The position numbers and the translations under genes were made by a program. The notes under the pieces were generated by a model that was not told the origin of the DNA, did no database searches, and saw nothing but the letters and a program-made list of their open reading frames with translations. A stretch of DNA of 64,000 nt. Source: an uncultured Lachnospiraceae bacterium. Its GTDB lineage: Bacteria; Bacillota; Clostridia; Lachnospirales; Lachnospiraceae. The stretch is taken from positions 1 through 64,000 of the forward strand of contig CANDGI010000006.1 in NCBI GenBank assembly GCA_947384285.1. The letters are read 5' to 3'. Position 1 is the first letter of the stretch. Each line of letters opens with the position of its first letter. Below are positions 8,373 through 16,317 of this stretch, in pieces.

Positions 8373-8400
8373 CGCTTTGCCGCCGTGGCGGAGCAAAGCG
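8373..8400 (+). other. GC-rich hairpin between ATPase and permease genes
   Basis: CGCTTTG-CCGCC pairs with GGCGG-CAAAGCG around a GT tip, with one bulged A, giving 12 bp within 28 nt. No T-run follows. It lies in the 88-nt gap before the permease ribosome site and may stabilise or process the mRNA. Confidence 0.6.
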
Positions 8401-8431
8401 GGCGTTTCATTGAAAAAGGAGGAAGGTTAAA

Positions 8432-9217
8432 ATGACAAATTACATCAAAAGTGAATGTTACAGGACACTGCGTACCAAATGGGTATACGGCATTGCCGCC
8501 ATCTTAAGCGGCCTCATCCTGCTTTATCATCTGGCGGTCTGGCTGCTGGCTGCATTTACCCCGGATTTCCGTTATGGCACAGCCTCCTTCTCCTATTCCA
8601 TCCTGGTGGCACAGCCCATGATTTACTGCCTGGCTGCTTTCCTCATCACCGCTGTTTTGTATGAAGGGGAGCATAGATACGGTGCCTGCAAAAACGCCGT
8701 TGCTTACGGCATTTCACGCACCAGTATTTTCCTTGGAAAATGCATCGTCAGCCTGGTTACCTGCTTTGCCATCCTGATTCCGGTTATGGCAGTTTATATC
8801 GCAAGCGCATCCCTTTTCCTTTCAAAAGGAGGCCCCGTAACCCTGCAGGATTTACTGATGGAAATTCCAGCCGTTTCCCTGGTGGCTGTTTCCGCCTTGG
8901 TCCTGGGTGTTTTCGTACTGGAAGCATTCGAACGGAACATTATTGGCATTCTTGTGTGGTATCTGATTTTATTCGGCATCCCAAAAGTCTTGATTCTTCT
9001 AAGCATGAAACTTGAATTTCTATCTTCCGCGGCCTTTTGGATGCCTGCAAACTTTTTCAGCAACGACTTTTCTCCCCAAATGGTTGTCCGCATGAGTGAA
9101 TGCTCCGTCATCTGGGACACTCCTCTTGGCATGGCCAAATGCCTGGCTGCTGGGGCAATTGGCATTTTTCTGTTTGGCATCCTGGGAATCCTGGCTCTTG
9201 GAAAGAAGGATATTTAA
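8432..9217 (+). CDS. ABC-2 type permease subunit
   Basis: A 261-residue integral membrane protein with about six hydrophobic segments (near residues 15-38, 53-75, 95-120, 145-170, 178-200 and 232-255). The pattern is that of BcrB/LanE-G exporter permeases: a first helix after a short charged N terminus, and an extracytoplasmic stretch between the last two helices. GGAGG precedes the ATG. It pairs with the upstream ATPase. Sequence alone does not identify a substrate. Confidence 0.85.
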   Translation: MTNYIKSECYRTLRTKWVYGIAAILSGLILLYHLAVWLLAAFTPDFRYGTASFSYSILVAQPMIYCLAAFLITAVLYEGEHRYGACKNAVAYGISRTSIFLGKCIVSLVTCFAILIPVMAVYIASASLFLSKGGPVTLQDLLMEIPAVSLVAVSALVLGVFVLEAFERNIIGILVWYLILFGIPKVLILLSMKLEFLSSAAFWMPANFFSNDFSPQMVVRMSECSVIWDTPLGMAKCLAAGAIGIFLFGILGILALGKKDI

Positions 9218-9283
9218 ATTAAGCGCTTAGGCATGAAATCTTGTGCAGAATGGCAGAATTTTTGTTCCGGCCTATCCGGGTTC

Positions 9284-9392
9284 GAGCGTGTTTGAAAATT
9301 GCTTCCTCCAAGATGCACGTCACAGTTTGCGGGACACCGAAGGCACCTTGTGGGGATTTGTACCAAATGAAGGGCGCATAGCGGGCTATGTA
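9284..9392 (+). mobile_element. MITE-like dispersed repeat, left portion
   Basis: From GAGCGTGTTTGAAAATTG to about GCGGGCTATGTA this stretch matches, with few differences, bases 14364-14473 of the complete element. The right terminal inverted repeat is absent, so the copy is truncated or diverged. It lies between the permease and kinase genes and separates the kinase from the rest of its module. Confidence 0.8.
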
Positions 9393-9434
9393 TTTTTCAT
9401 TGCTATTTGCGCCGGAGCAGGGCGAAAGGAATGA

Positions 9435-10391
9435 GTGATTATTATGATTTACATATTTTGTATGGCAGGAATCATTGCAGGCGGATACTTTGCCCTCTGC
9501 TATTTTTCCATCAAGCGCGCCCTTCGGGACGCAGACCTGGAATTACAGGAAATCCTAAAAGACCTTACCCAAAACCAAATTCTCCACCTCTCCGTGCCGG
9601 ATAAAGATTTGGAGCAGTTTATCCATTCCATCAACCATGCTTTAGAGGAAATGAAAAAAGAACGCCAAAGCTGCCAAAAACGTGAAAAGGTATTTCAGCA
9701 GCAGATGGAAAATATCAGCCACGATTTGCGGACGCCGCTGACCGTCATCCTGGGCTACCTGAAATACATAAGGAGCAGGGAAAATCAACCAGAAAACTTG
9801 GACGAAACCTTAGAAACTATCCAGCGGAAAGCCCGTGCCATGGAAAAACTGGTGTCACAGTTCTACGATATCTCAAGGCTGGCTTCCCAAGATTATGAAC
9901 TTTCCATTCAAAGGCTGGATGTCTGCCGCCTCCTGCGGGAAACGCTCACAGACAATTACCAGGCGCTTGCACAAAAAGACCTGAAAATCGAAACTCATCT
10001 GCCAGACCATCCTGTTTTCGTCAATGGGGATACCCAGGCGCTGGAGCGGATCTTTTCCAATCTGCTCCAAAACGCTGGGCGGTACGCCCTCACCTTCTTC
10101 CGGGCAGAGCTTCTGGAATATCCTGGCAAGACCTGCATCCGCTTCACAAATGATAGCTCAAAGCTGGCTCCGCAGGATATTCCGCACCTCTTTGAACGGT
10201 TCTACATGCAGGACGCAGCCAGAAGCCGGTCCAGTACCGGCCTGGGCTTAACCATTGCAAAATCTCTGGCAGAAGCCATGGGCGGTGCCTTAACGGCAGA
10301 ATTGGCAGAAAGCTTTCCTGCTGCCTTATCTGCGAAATCGGCAGAAAGCGGCAGCCTTATCCTGCGGTTTACGCTCACTTTAATGGAATAA
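9435..10391 (+). CDS. Sensor histidine kinase
   Basis: A 318-residue kinase. It has one N-terminal membrane helix (4-25), almost no extracytoplasmic domain, then a coiled linker, the HisKA H box SHDLRTPLT (H96), the N box NLLQNAGRY and the G box GLGLTIAKSL. The lack of a sensor domain fits kinases that sense through a partner ABC transporter. Start is GTG (9435) with AAAGGA upstream; ATG at 9444 is an alternative. The residues near 287-305 repeat SAKSAES/ELAES-like motifs. It is presumed partner of the regulator at 6639. Confidence 0.9.
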   Translation: MIIMIYIFCMAGIIAGGYFALCYFSIKRALRDADLELQEILKDLTQNQILHLSVPDKDLEQFIHSINHALEEMKKERQSCQKREKVFQQQMENISHDLRTPLTVILGYLKYIRSRENQPENLDETLETIQRKARAMEKLVSQFYDISRLASQDYELSIQRLDVCRLLRETLTDNYQALAQKDLKIETHLPDHPVFVNGDTQALERIFSNLLQNAGRYALTFFRAELLEYPGKTCIRFTNDSSKLAPQDIPHLFERFYMQDAARSRSSTGLGLTIAKSLAEAMGGALTAELAESFPAALSAKSAESGSLILRFTLTLME

Positions 10392-10532
10392 TTGAAAGAA
10401 AGGAAGATTGAGGTGGCAAACGAAGAATCTACGAAAAGGCTGCATCTATGTGAATAACAGTGCTTATTTTGGGCATCGGCCTTCCTCCCCAAAATATAAA
10501 ACACCCGCTAATGTGCAAAACCTTCCCTGAAA

Positions 10533-12806
10533 TCACATATTATAAAAGTCCTTATTCACCTGCAATTCCTCCGTAATCTGCCCGCCCTTCTTCTGATACT
10601 TGTCATACCAAAGCAGCATATGCCTAGCTTTCCGATCCTTCAAAATCTCATATTTTTCAAACATTTCACGGTACATAGGATTTGCCTTAAGCTCTGAGCG
10701 AATCTTCTTATTAAACGGGCAATACCTGAAAATAATATCCCTTGCCACCTTATTCAAGCGGAAGCTGCCCTTGGCTTCATAGCGGATCCAGCTCTGGTAA
10801 TCCTTCACAAATACCTCCCGGTAATTGTTCTTGGCCTTGTACAGGGCATTCTTTACCTTCTCCTTTGCATCCGCAGACAAATCATGGTTCTTCCTGTAAT
10901 ACTGGATATAATCACTGTATTCCGAAGTCAGGGAAGCCTCTGTCACATCATTCCAGCGCACGCCCTGGATTTTCCGGCACATCTCCCAGCGGAACCGGCC
11001 GCAGACCTCAACCATCATTTCACCCACATCTGTAACCGTAAGGATTGGGAAAATCATCCTGGCCTGGGTATCCTTCTTGATTCCAGCTGTTTCCTGCCAC
11101 ATCATCGCCTTGCTTCCGGCATTTGGCATCAGGATAATATAGGGAATGACCTCTTTTTGTATCATCTCCATATTCACCTCATGCTCTGGGTCTGAGAATC
11201 CCACTTCCCGGTAAAACAGGGAAAAATCAATGTTACGTATCTCATCCAGGGCATTATTTGCCTTCTCGGCTGTCACCAGCATATTCTCAGGCGTCCCGAT
11301 AATATCATCCTTATACAAAATCGGGCAAAACGTAGATATCTTCCCGTAGGTGGCCCGGTTGGTGGACACAAACATGTTCTGCAGCTCAAATCTTAACTTG
11401 GCCCGGTTATCCTTTGCCAGGAGTGGAACCTGTGCTGCGGTAATCTTCCCGGTTTTCTTCTGTTCATTTAAGTATCCGGTATAATCCATGTCAAATTCAT
11501 TTCTGGAAGGTTCATTTTTTCCCTGGTAGACGCTGAGCAGCCATTCATATATGGTAAAAACATTGTCCGCCTTGCACCGTCTCATAGCCCCAGCCAGCTC
11601 AAACAGGCTGCGGGTGTTTTCTTTCCCTGCCATCTCTTCATCCATAAAACCGAAATTCAAAAACATTTTTACTGAGGCAGGCATATAACTCCTCTCCAGA
11701 GAATGGAAAAATACCAGCTCATAAATGGCATAAAAATCATCCGTAAGCTTCCGGCGCAGCTTGCGCACATCATCCGTACTGGCAAGAATGTCAGGAAGGT
11801 TCTTATACTCCTGCAAAGCTGCCTGGAAGCTTCTTGCTTTCTTCTCCTCATAGCCGGAATACTCCAAAATCTGCGCCAGGTAATCAATTCCTTCTTCGTA
11901 GGGCTCCGTCTGCTCGGCTTCCTCCTCCCCGCTCCCGCTCTGCTGCATCCGGCTGAAATCATAATTTTCATATTCCGAAAAAACCGCATGCATCAGCTGC
12001 TCGGAATAAAACCCGCTCTTCTTTGCAAAATCCATCAACTCAGAAATTCTTTCACGGACAGGCGCAATATCCGCGCCCGTATAAGCCGCCTTTTTCGCCA
12101 GGTCAAAATACATGGAAAAAAGGCTTTCCGGAGCCTGGGACAGCAGCATATCTTTATTTTCCTTCAGATAGCCTTTCCATACGCCAATCAAGTCTGTAGA
12201 TTTCCTCATCCAGCAGGCTGCATTGGAAATGGCACCGATTCCAAGAATGCAATCCCTTGCCAGCTGCTGATCCATAGCTTTCAAAGACAGGGCAGACATC
12301 CGCTCATAATATTTCAAAACCCAGGCGTCAATCTTGTCCTCCACAGCCCCAGACCCGAAAGGTGCAATTTGGGGATGGGCTTTCTCCGGCAGCTTATATT
12401 CACTGCAAAGCTTCTGGTAAGCCTGGCAGTTTTCCGTGAAAATCCTGTAATAATCCTGCGCCTTTTTATAAAAAACAGAGTATCTGCGAACCAGCATATT
12501 TGCCTGATGCATGGCTGCCATGGCAAAGACCGCCACATATTTTTCCTCCTCGGCAAATATCTTTTTATAGTCCTCAACCGCCCGGTACGGAAAAGCATAA
12601 AACACACAATCTGCATTGGCCACATAATCGCATCCATAGCTGCCGGAAATGCTGTCACACAGTCCAATGATGCTTCCTGGTTCCATATTATATTCATCAT
12701 TTTCCGAAACTGCACGCACGCTTCCCTGTAAAATAATAAATAAACCCTTCAGCTTATCTCCTTTTTTTAAAAAGTTTCTTCCTTTGCTTACCTTTACCGT
12801 TTCCAT
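10533..12806 (-). CDS. Large unknown protein with N-terminal cyclic-nucleotide-binding-like domain
   Basis: 757 residues. The first 110 residues follow the CRP/cNMP-binding jelly roll (LKKGDKLKGLFIILQGSVRAV, then EPGSIIGLCDSISG). There is no helix-turn-helix after it, so it is not a CRP-type regulator. The rest is predicted soluble and mainly helical, with a charged GEEEAEQTEPYEEG linker near residue 300, and I do not recognise its fold. AGGAGG precedes the ATG. It starts 17 nt after the DUF1700 gene on the same strand. Ligand and function are unknown. Confidence 0.8.
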   Translation of the reverse strand: METVKVSKGRNFLKKGDKLKGLFIILQGSVRAVSENDEYNMEPGSIIGLCDSISGSYGCDYVANADCVFYAFPYRAVEDYKKIFAEEEKYVAVFAMAAMHQANMLVRRYSVFYKKAQDYYRIFTENCQAYQKLCSEYKLPEKAHPQIAPFGSGAVEDKIDAWVLKYYERMSALSLKAMDQQLARDCILGIGAISNAACWMRKSTDLIGVWKGYLKENKDMLLSQAPESLFSMYFDLAKKAAYTGADIAPVRERISELMDFAKKSGFYSEQLMHAVFSEYENYDFSRMQQSGSGEEEAEQTEPYEEGIDYLAQILEYSGYEEKKARSFQAALQEYKNLPDILASTDDVRKLRRKLTDDFYAIYELVFFHSLERSYMPASVKMFLNFGFMDEEMAGKENTRSLFELAGAMRRCKADNVFTIYEWLLSVYQGKNEPSRNEFDMDYTGYLNEQKKTGKITAAQVPLLAKDNRAKLRFELQNMFVSTNRATYGKISTFCPILYKDDIIGTPENMLVTAEKANNALDEIRNIDFSLFYREVGFSDPEHEVNMEMIQKEVIPYIILMPNAGSKAMMWQETAGIKKDTQARMIFPILTVTDVGEMMVEVCGRFRWEMCRKIQGVRWNDVTEASLTSEYSDYIQYYRKNHDLSADAKEKVKNALYKAKNNYREVFVKDYQSWIRYEAKGSFRLNKVARDIIFRYCPFNKKIRSELKANPMYREMFEKYEILKDRKARHMLLWYDKYQKKGGQITEELQVNKDFYNM

Positions 12807-12823
12807 CTGTTCCTCCTACCTAT

Positions 12824-13294
12824 TTACCGCCTGTTTCCAAAAATCAGGGAATACAATAACAACAACAATATCATCGGCGCCAGAATCGGCAGCAGAAACG
12901 CCACCACATTGGCTACAATTACAATCAAAAGAACTGCGATTAGAATCAGCAGCAATTTTCCATACCAACTGTTAAACTTAAATCTGCCAAAACGTACATC
13001 CCATCCATTCTGGCCGGAATAATCCGCCTGGAAGCCTCTGCCTGCGTCCGAACTGTAATCTCCAGAGTAATACTGTCCCTGGGAAGCGCCAGGCTTGTCG
13101 GACGTGTCAATCAAGGTCTTGGCAATCAGCCTGGGACTTCCAAGCTGGGCTGTCACTTCCTCTTCCGACTTGCCCTTCCTTGATTCTTCCATGATATAAT
13201 TGTCATAAAACCTAATATTTTCATTCACTGCCGCCTGGTCAATCTCCCCTTGCAAAGCAATCTGCAATTCACGTAAAAATTCCTGTCTTGTCAT
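12824..13294 (-). CDS. DUF1700-family membrane protein
   Basis: About 156 residues. MTRQEFLRELQIALQG with the following helical pair and SEEEVTAQLGSPRLIAKTL is the hallmark of DUF1700 proteins. A Gly/Ser/Tyr-rich linker follows, then two hydrophobic segments near the C terminus (about 110-150). Family members often accompany PadR regulators; none is seen here. The start at 13294 has AGGAGA before it; an upstream Met adds ten residues without family support. Likely co-transcribed with the downstream cyclic-nucleotide-binding protein. Confidence 0.85.
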   Translation of the reverse strand: MTRQEFLRELQIALQGEIDQAAVNENIRFYDNYIMEESRKGKSEEEVTAQLGSPRLIAKTLIDTSDKPGASQGQYYSGDYSSDAGRGFQADYSGQNGWDVRFGRFKFNSWYGKLLLILIAVLLIVIVANVVAFLLPILAPMILLLLLYSLIFGNRR

Positions 13295-13344
13295 GAAAGT
13301 TCTCCTACCTGTAAATCTCACCAATATTTTATTGACTAACTGTT

Positions 13345-13373
13345 ATTCTATCACACTATGATATTTTTTTCAC
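13345..13373 (-). promoter_or_regulatory. Likely promoter of the DUF1700 / cNMP-domain operon
   Basis: On the minus strand GTGAAA, 17 bp, TAGAAT. The -35 is weak. Transcription would begin about 40 nt before the DUF1700 start. Confidence 0.5.
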
Positions 13374-13404
13374 CATGTTTCCCAAATTTTTTTCAAAAAA
13401 ACTA

Positions 13405-13433
13405 TTGACAAATATCGAAATCTGGGGTAAGAT
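13405..13433 (+). promoter_or_regulatory. Sigma-A promoter of tRNA-Arg
   Basis: A perfect TTGACA (13405-13410), 17-bp spacer and TAAGAT (13428-13433), about 28 nt before the tRNA. Confidence 0.85.
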
Positions 13434-13461
13434 TATAAACGTTCCAAACGGACATTGATAT

Positions 13462-13535
13462 GTGTGTGTAGCTCAGCTGGATAGAGCACTTGGCTACGGA
13501 CCAAGGTGTCGGGAGTTCGAATCTTCTCACGCACG
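13462..13535 (+). tRNA. tRNA-Arg (anticodon ACG)
   Basis: A 74-nt cloverleaf: acceptor GTGTGTG/CACGCAC, anticodon stem CTTGG/CCAAG with loop CTACGGA (anticodon ACG, reads CGN after inosine modification), and T arm with TTCGAAT. CCA is not encoded. It has its own promoter and terminator. Confidence 0.93.
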
Positions 13536-13544
13536 TAAGAAAAG

Positions 13545-13577
13545 CCCTTGAAGACATAAGGTTTTCAAGGGTTTTTT
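13545..13577 (+). terminator. Rho-independent terminator of tRNA-Arg
   Basis: CCCTTGAA pairs with TTCAAGGG, followed by six T. Confidence 0.9.
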
Positions 13578-13651
13578 GTGCTGCATAAAGCTTTGCACCT
13601 TTAAAAAGTATGAGAACATCCTTTCTAAGATACATATTGCGTAATTTTGAT

Positions 13652-14263
13652 TTATAACTGATTAATGTTTGATAATTCCACAACCCTGGTGCACACTCGT
13701 TTTGCCAGCGCCATATTATGGGTAATTACAAGCATCCCCATTCCTCGTTTCCTGGTTTCATCCAAAAGAACCTGCCAAATCTGTGCCTGGGCAATCACAT
13801 CCAGCATCGTACTGATTTCATCACAAACCAAAAATTTTGTCTTAGGCCCCAACACCCGGGCAATGCAAAAACGCTGCAGCTCCCCGCCAGACAATTCAAT
13901 GGGCCACCGTGTCATCCAGGATGGCTGTATCCCCATTTTCTCCAACAGCTCCTCCCCCGGCTCCCAGCACTCCCTCAAAATTTTCTCCATTTTCCACCGA
14001 GGATTCACCGCCTTCTCTGGATGCTGGCCAATCAGCTGAATTGGACAATACCCCTTCCTATCCAAAACCTCCCCATCCCAAAACACTTCCCCCTGCACCG
14101 GACGCTCATATCCCGCCAAAATCTTCGCTAATGTACTCTTCCCATATCCAGAAGGCCCCGCCAAAGCCACCCGTTCCCCAGCTTCCACCTGCAAGGATAC
14201 CCCCCTTAACACCCAAGGAGAATCCTTCCGATACCGAAATCCCACATTCCTTGCCTCTAACAT
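13652..14263 (-). CDS. ABC importer ATP-binding protein, DppF/NikE type
   Basis: A 203-residue ATPase. Walker A GPSGYGKST, signature LSGGELQRFCIAR, Walker B FLVCDEIS and switch His in VITHN are all present. It is shorter than usual for DppF (about 260-330) and ends soon after the switch His, lacking the C-terminal oligopeptide-transporter extension. The start at 14263 (MLEARNVGFRYR) has GAGGAG upstream. It is the last of five genes of an importer and is separated from the sister ATPase gene by the MITE at 14361-14521. Confidence 0.87.
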   Translation of the reverse strand: MLEARNVGFRYRKDSPWVLRGVSLQVEAGERVALAGPSGYGKSTLAKILAGYERPVQGEVFWDGEVLDRKGYCPIQLIGQHPEKAVNPRWKMEKILRECWEPGEELLEKMGIQPSWMTRWPIELSGGELQRFCIARVLGPKTKFLVCDEISTMLDVIAQAQIWQVLLDETRKRGMGMLVITHNMALAKRVCTRVVELSNINQL

Positions 14264-14360
14264 AATAATCTCCTCTCTGTCTCGCCTGCCTATTGCACTT
14301 CCTGCATTGACCTCCATTTTCAAAGCATACAACCCTTACCGCCACGAATGCCGGCATAGA

Positions 14361-14521
14361 CTAGAGCGTGTTTGAAAATTGCTTTCTCCAAGATGCACGT
14401 CACAGTTTGTGGGACATCGAAGGAGCCCTGTGGAGATTTGTGCCAAATGAGGGGCGCATAGCGGGCTATGTAACCTGAATTCATGCAGATTGGGGGGAAT
14501 GAACTTTCAAACACGCTCTAG
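14361..14521. mobile_element. Complete MITE-like element with 17-bp perfect terminal inverted repeats
   Basis: The ends CTAGAGCGTGTTTGAAA (14361-14377) and TTTCAAACACGCTCTAG (14505-14521) are exact reverse complements. Taking GAGC...GCTC as the element gives 155 bp flanked by TA on both sides, as for Tc1/mariner- or IS630-related MITEs. There is no coding capacity. Its right end supplies the last codons and stop of the neighbouring ATPase gene. Related copies lie at 9284 and 55461-55574. Confidence 0.85.
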
Positions 14522-15346
14522 ATTTCCCCAAAGATTTCCACCTATCCCCAAAAATTCATTCTGCGGAAGCGCCCGCAGAAAAGCCTTACTATAGGGATGC
14601 AGAAGCTTTTCCCCATCACCGCAGAAATCCTCTGCTGCTGCAGTCTCAACCACGCTGCCTTCATAAAAAACGGCAATCTTATCCGCCGTCTGCAAGGCCA
14701 AATCCACATCATGGGTAATAACCAGTACCCCGCACCCTTCCTTTGCCAGCTCCTGGAAATTCTCCATTGTCTCCCTCGCCAATTCCTCCTGGAGCCCGGG
14801 GGTAGGCTCATCTGCCACAATCAATTTCGCCCCGTCCATTACTCCGCCGGAAATCAATACACGCCTTGCCATACCGCCGGATAGCTGATAAGGATACAGC
14901 TTAGCCACAGATTCCTCCAAATGATACCGGGCAAACATGGCCTTCATCCTTTCCTGGCGCATCTTTTTCTCTCTGCGCTTTCCTGAGCCAGCCACCTGTT
15001 CCCCCACCTTCATCAATGGGTCTAAATATTCCACCGACTGGGGAATGAAAGATATCTCCCGTCCCCGCAGCTTTTTTATGAGAGCTTCGTCCAGGATCTT
15101 TCCGCAGAATGACATGGTTCCTTCCACCTTGGCATTTTTGGGCAGTATTCCTAAAACCGCATGAGCCAGCAGGCTTTTCCCAGAACCGCTGGCCCCCACT
15201 ACCGCCACAAGCTCCCCTGCATTTACCGTAAGGGAAAGCTTATGCACCATTTCTACGGTATGCTTCTCCATCCCCCGGCGGTACATTTCAAAGGAAATAC
15301 TTAAATCCTCCACTTGAAGCACCGGCTGCTTTTCCTTATCTTCCAT
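14507..15346 (-). CDS. ABC importer ATP-binding protein, DppD/NikD type
   Basis: A 279-residue ATPase with Walker A GASGSGKS, signature LSGGM, Walker B LIVADEP and switch His in VITHD. Family members usually have about 20-50 more C-terminal residues including a Cys-containing region. Here the last residues L-E-R-V and the TGA stop are encoded by the end of the inserted MITE, so the native C terminus has probably been cut. AGGAGG precedes the ATG. It is co-oriented with two permeases and a binding protein upstream. Confidence 0.9.
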   Translation of the reverse strand: MEDKEKQPVLQVEDLSISFEMYRRGMEKHTVEMVHKLSLTVNAGELVAVVGASGSGKSLLAHAVLGILPKNAKVEGTMSFCGKILDEALIKKLRGREISFIPQSVEYLDPLMKVGEQVAGSGKRREKKMRQERMKAMFARYHLEESVAKLYPYQLSGGMARRVLISGGVMDGAKLIVADEPTPGLQEELARETMENFQELAKEGCGVLVITHDVDLALQTADKIAVFYEGSVVETAAAEDFCGDGEKLLHPYSKAFLRALPQNEFLGIGGNLWGNLERV

Positions 15347-15357
15347 GTTCTGTCCTC

Positions 15358-16317
15358 CTATTCATTGCCGCTGTTTGGGTTCAGCAGCCGTTTCAGGTTT
15401 TCCCCTGCCACATCAAAAAGCATCACTGCCAGCAGAAGCAACAGCCCTGGAAATACCGCCATCCACCATTTTCCGGTAGCAATGTGGTTCATAGATTCTG
15501 ACAAAATCACACCGATTGCCGGGGTTTCCGGTGAAAATCCAAAGCCAAGAAAGGTAATGGCAGCCTCATGCATAATGACATGGGGAAACAGAAGAACCAC
15601 ACCGATAAGATAAACCGGCAGCACCTGGGGAATCATATGCTGCCAGGCAGCCTCATACCATGTCTTTCCCATACGGTAAGAGGCCTGCACATACTGAGCC
15701 GAACGGATTTGTATTGCCTCCGCCCGTACCAGCCTGGTCAATTCGGGCCAGTGGGTAAGAGCCACCGCGGCCGTAACCCCCGTCCCTCCTTTTCCCATCA
15801 TAAATGAAATTAAAATCAGCAGCATCAAATGCGGAATTCCCATGCACAAATCCACGCACCAGCTGACAAACTGGTCTATCAGCCCGCCTTTTACGGCAGC
15901 AGCCACCCCAAAAGCCAACGCAATCAGGGAGCTGACAGCGGAAGCTAACAAGCCAATCACAATGCTATTGGACAATCCTTTGATGCTGCGGAAAAACATA
16001 TCCCTGCCCATATAATCTGTGCCAAATGGGTGGGCAAAACAGGGCGCGATAAATTTTGCGCTGTAATCTACCCCGTAATTCTCCGGAGACATCAGCAATC
16101 CGTCTACCAATACCACCAGCAAATAAATTGCTGCAAACCGAATCCAAAAGAGGGTTTTTCTCCTCTGGTTCCAGAAACCGCCCATCCGCTCCTTCCGGTT
16201 CCAGAAACCGCCCATCCGCTCCTTCCAGTTCCAAAAACCCCCTATTCGTTCCTTCCGGCTCCCGGAACCTCCTCCCTCTTTTTTCCGGTTCCTGGAAACA
16301 CATGTCTCTTTACTCAT
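15358..16317 (-). CDS. ABC importer permease, DppC/NikC type
   Basis: A 319-residue permease with about six membrane helices after residue 55 and the EAA-like loop around MGKTWYEAAWQHMIPQ near 235-250. The first 50 residues are unusual: a basic cytoplasmic extension made of ten-residue repeats (RKERIGGFWN, WKERMGGFWN, RKERMGGFWN), matching a 30-bp DNA repeat. The ATG overlaps the end of the upstream permease gene by 8 bp. GGGAGGG lies upstream. Confidence 0.9.
   Translation of the reverse strand: MSKETCVSRNRKKEGGGSGSRKERIGGFWNWKERMGGFWNRKERMGGFWNQRRKTLFWIRFAAIYLLVVLVDGLLMSPENYGVDYSAKFIAPCFAHPFGTDYMGRDMFFRSIKGLSNSIVIGLLASAVSSLIALAFGVAAAVKGGLIDQFVSWCVDLCMGIPHLMLLILISFMMGKGGTGVTAAVALTHWPELTRLVRAEAIQIRSAQYVQASYRMGKTWYEAAWQHMIPQVLPVYLIGVVLLFPHVIMHEAAITFLGFGFSPETPAIGVILSESMNHIATGKWWMAVFPGLLLLLAVMLFDVAGENLKRLLNPNSGNE
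16171..16290. repeat. 30-bp in-frame tandem repeat in the permease N terminus
   Basis: Four consecutive 30-bp units (starting 16171, 16201, 16231, 16261): the first two nearly identical, the later ones progressively diverged. They encode the ten-residue repeat of the DppC/NikC-type permease. Confidence 0.9.

Noticed and set aside
10455..10495. Hairpin between convergent kinase and cNMP-domain genes as a bidirectional terminator
   Set aside because: The 9-bp TATTTTGGG/CCCAAAATA stem has a long loop and no T-run on either strand.
11703..12731. 342-codon plus-strand reading frame
   Set aside because: Antisense shadow of the cNMP-domain gene, with no start signals.
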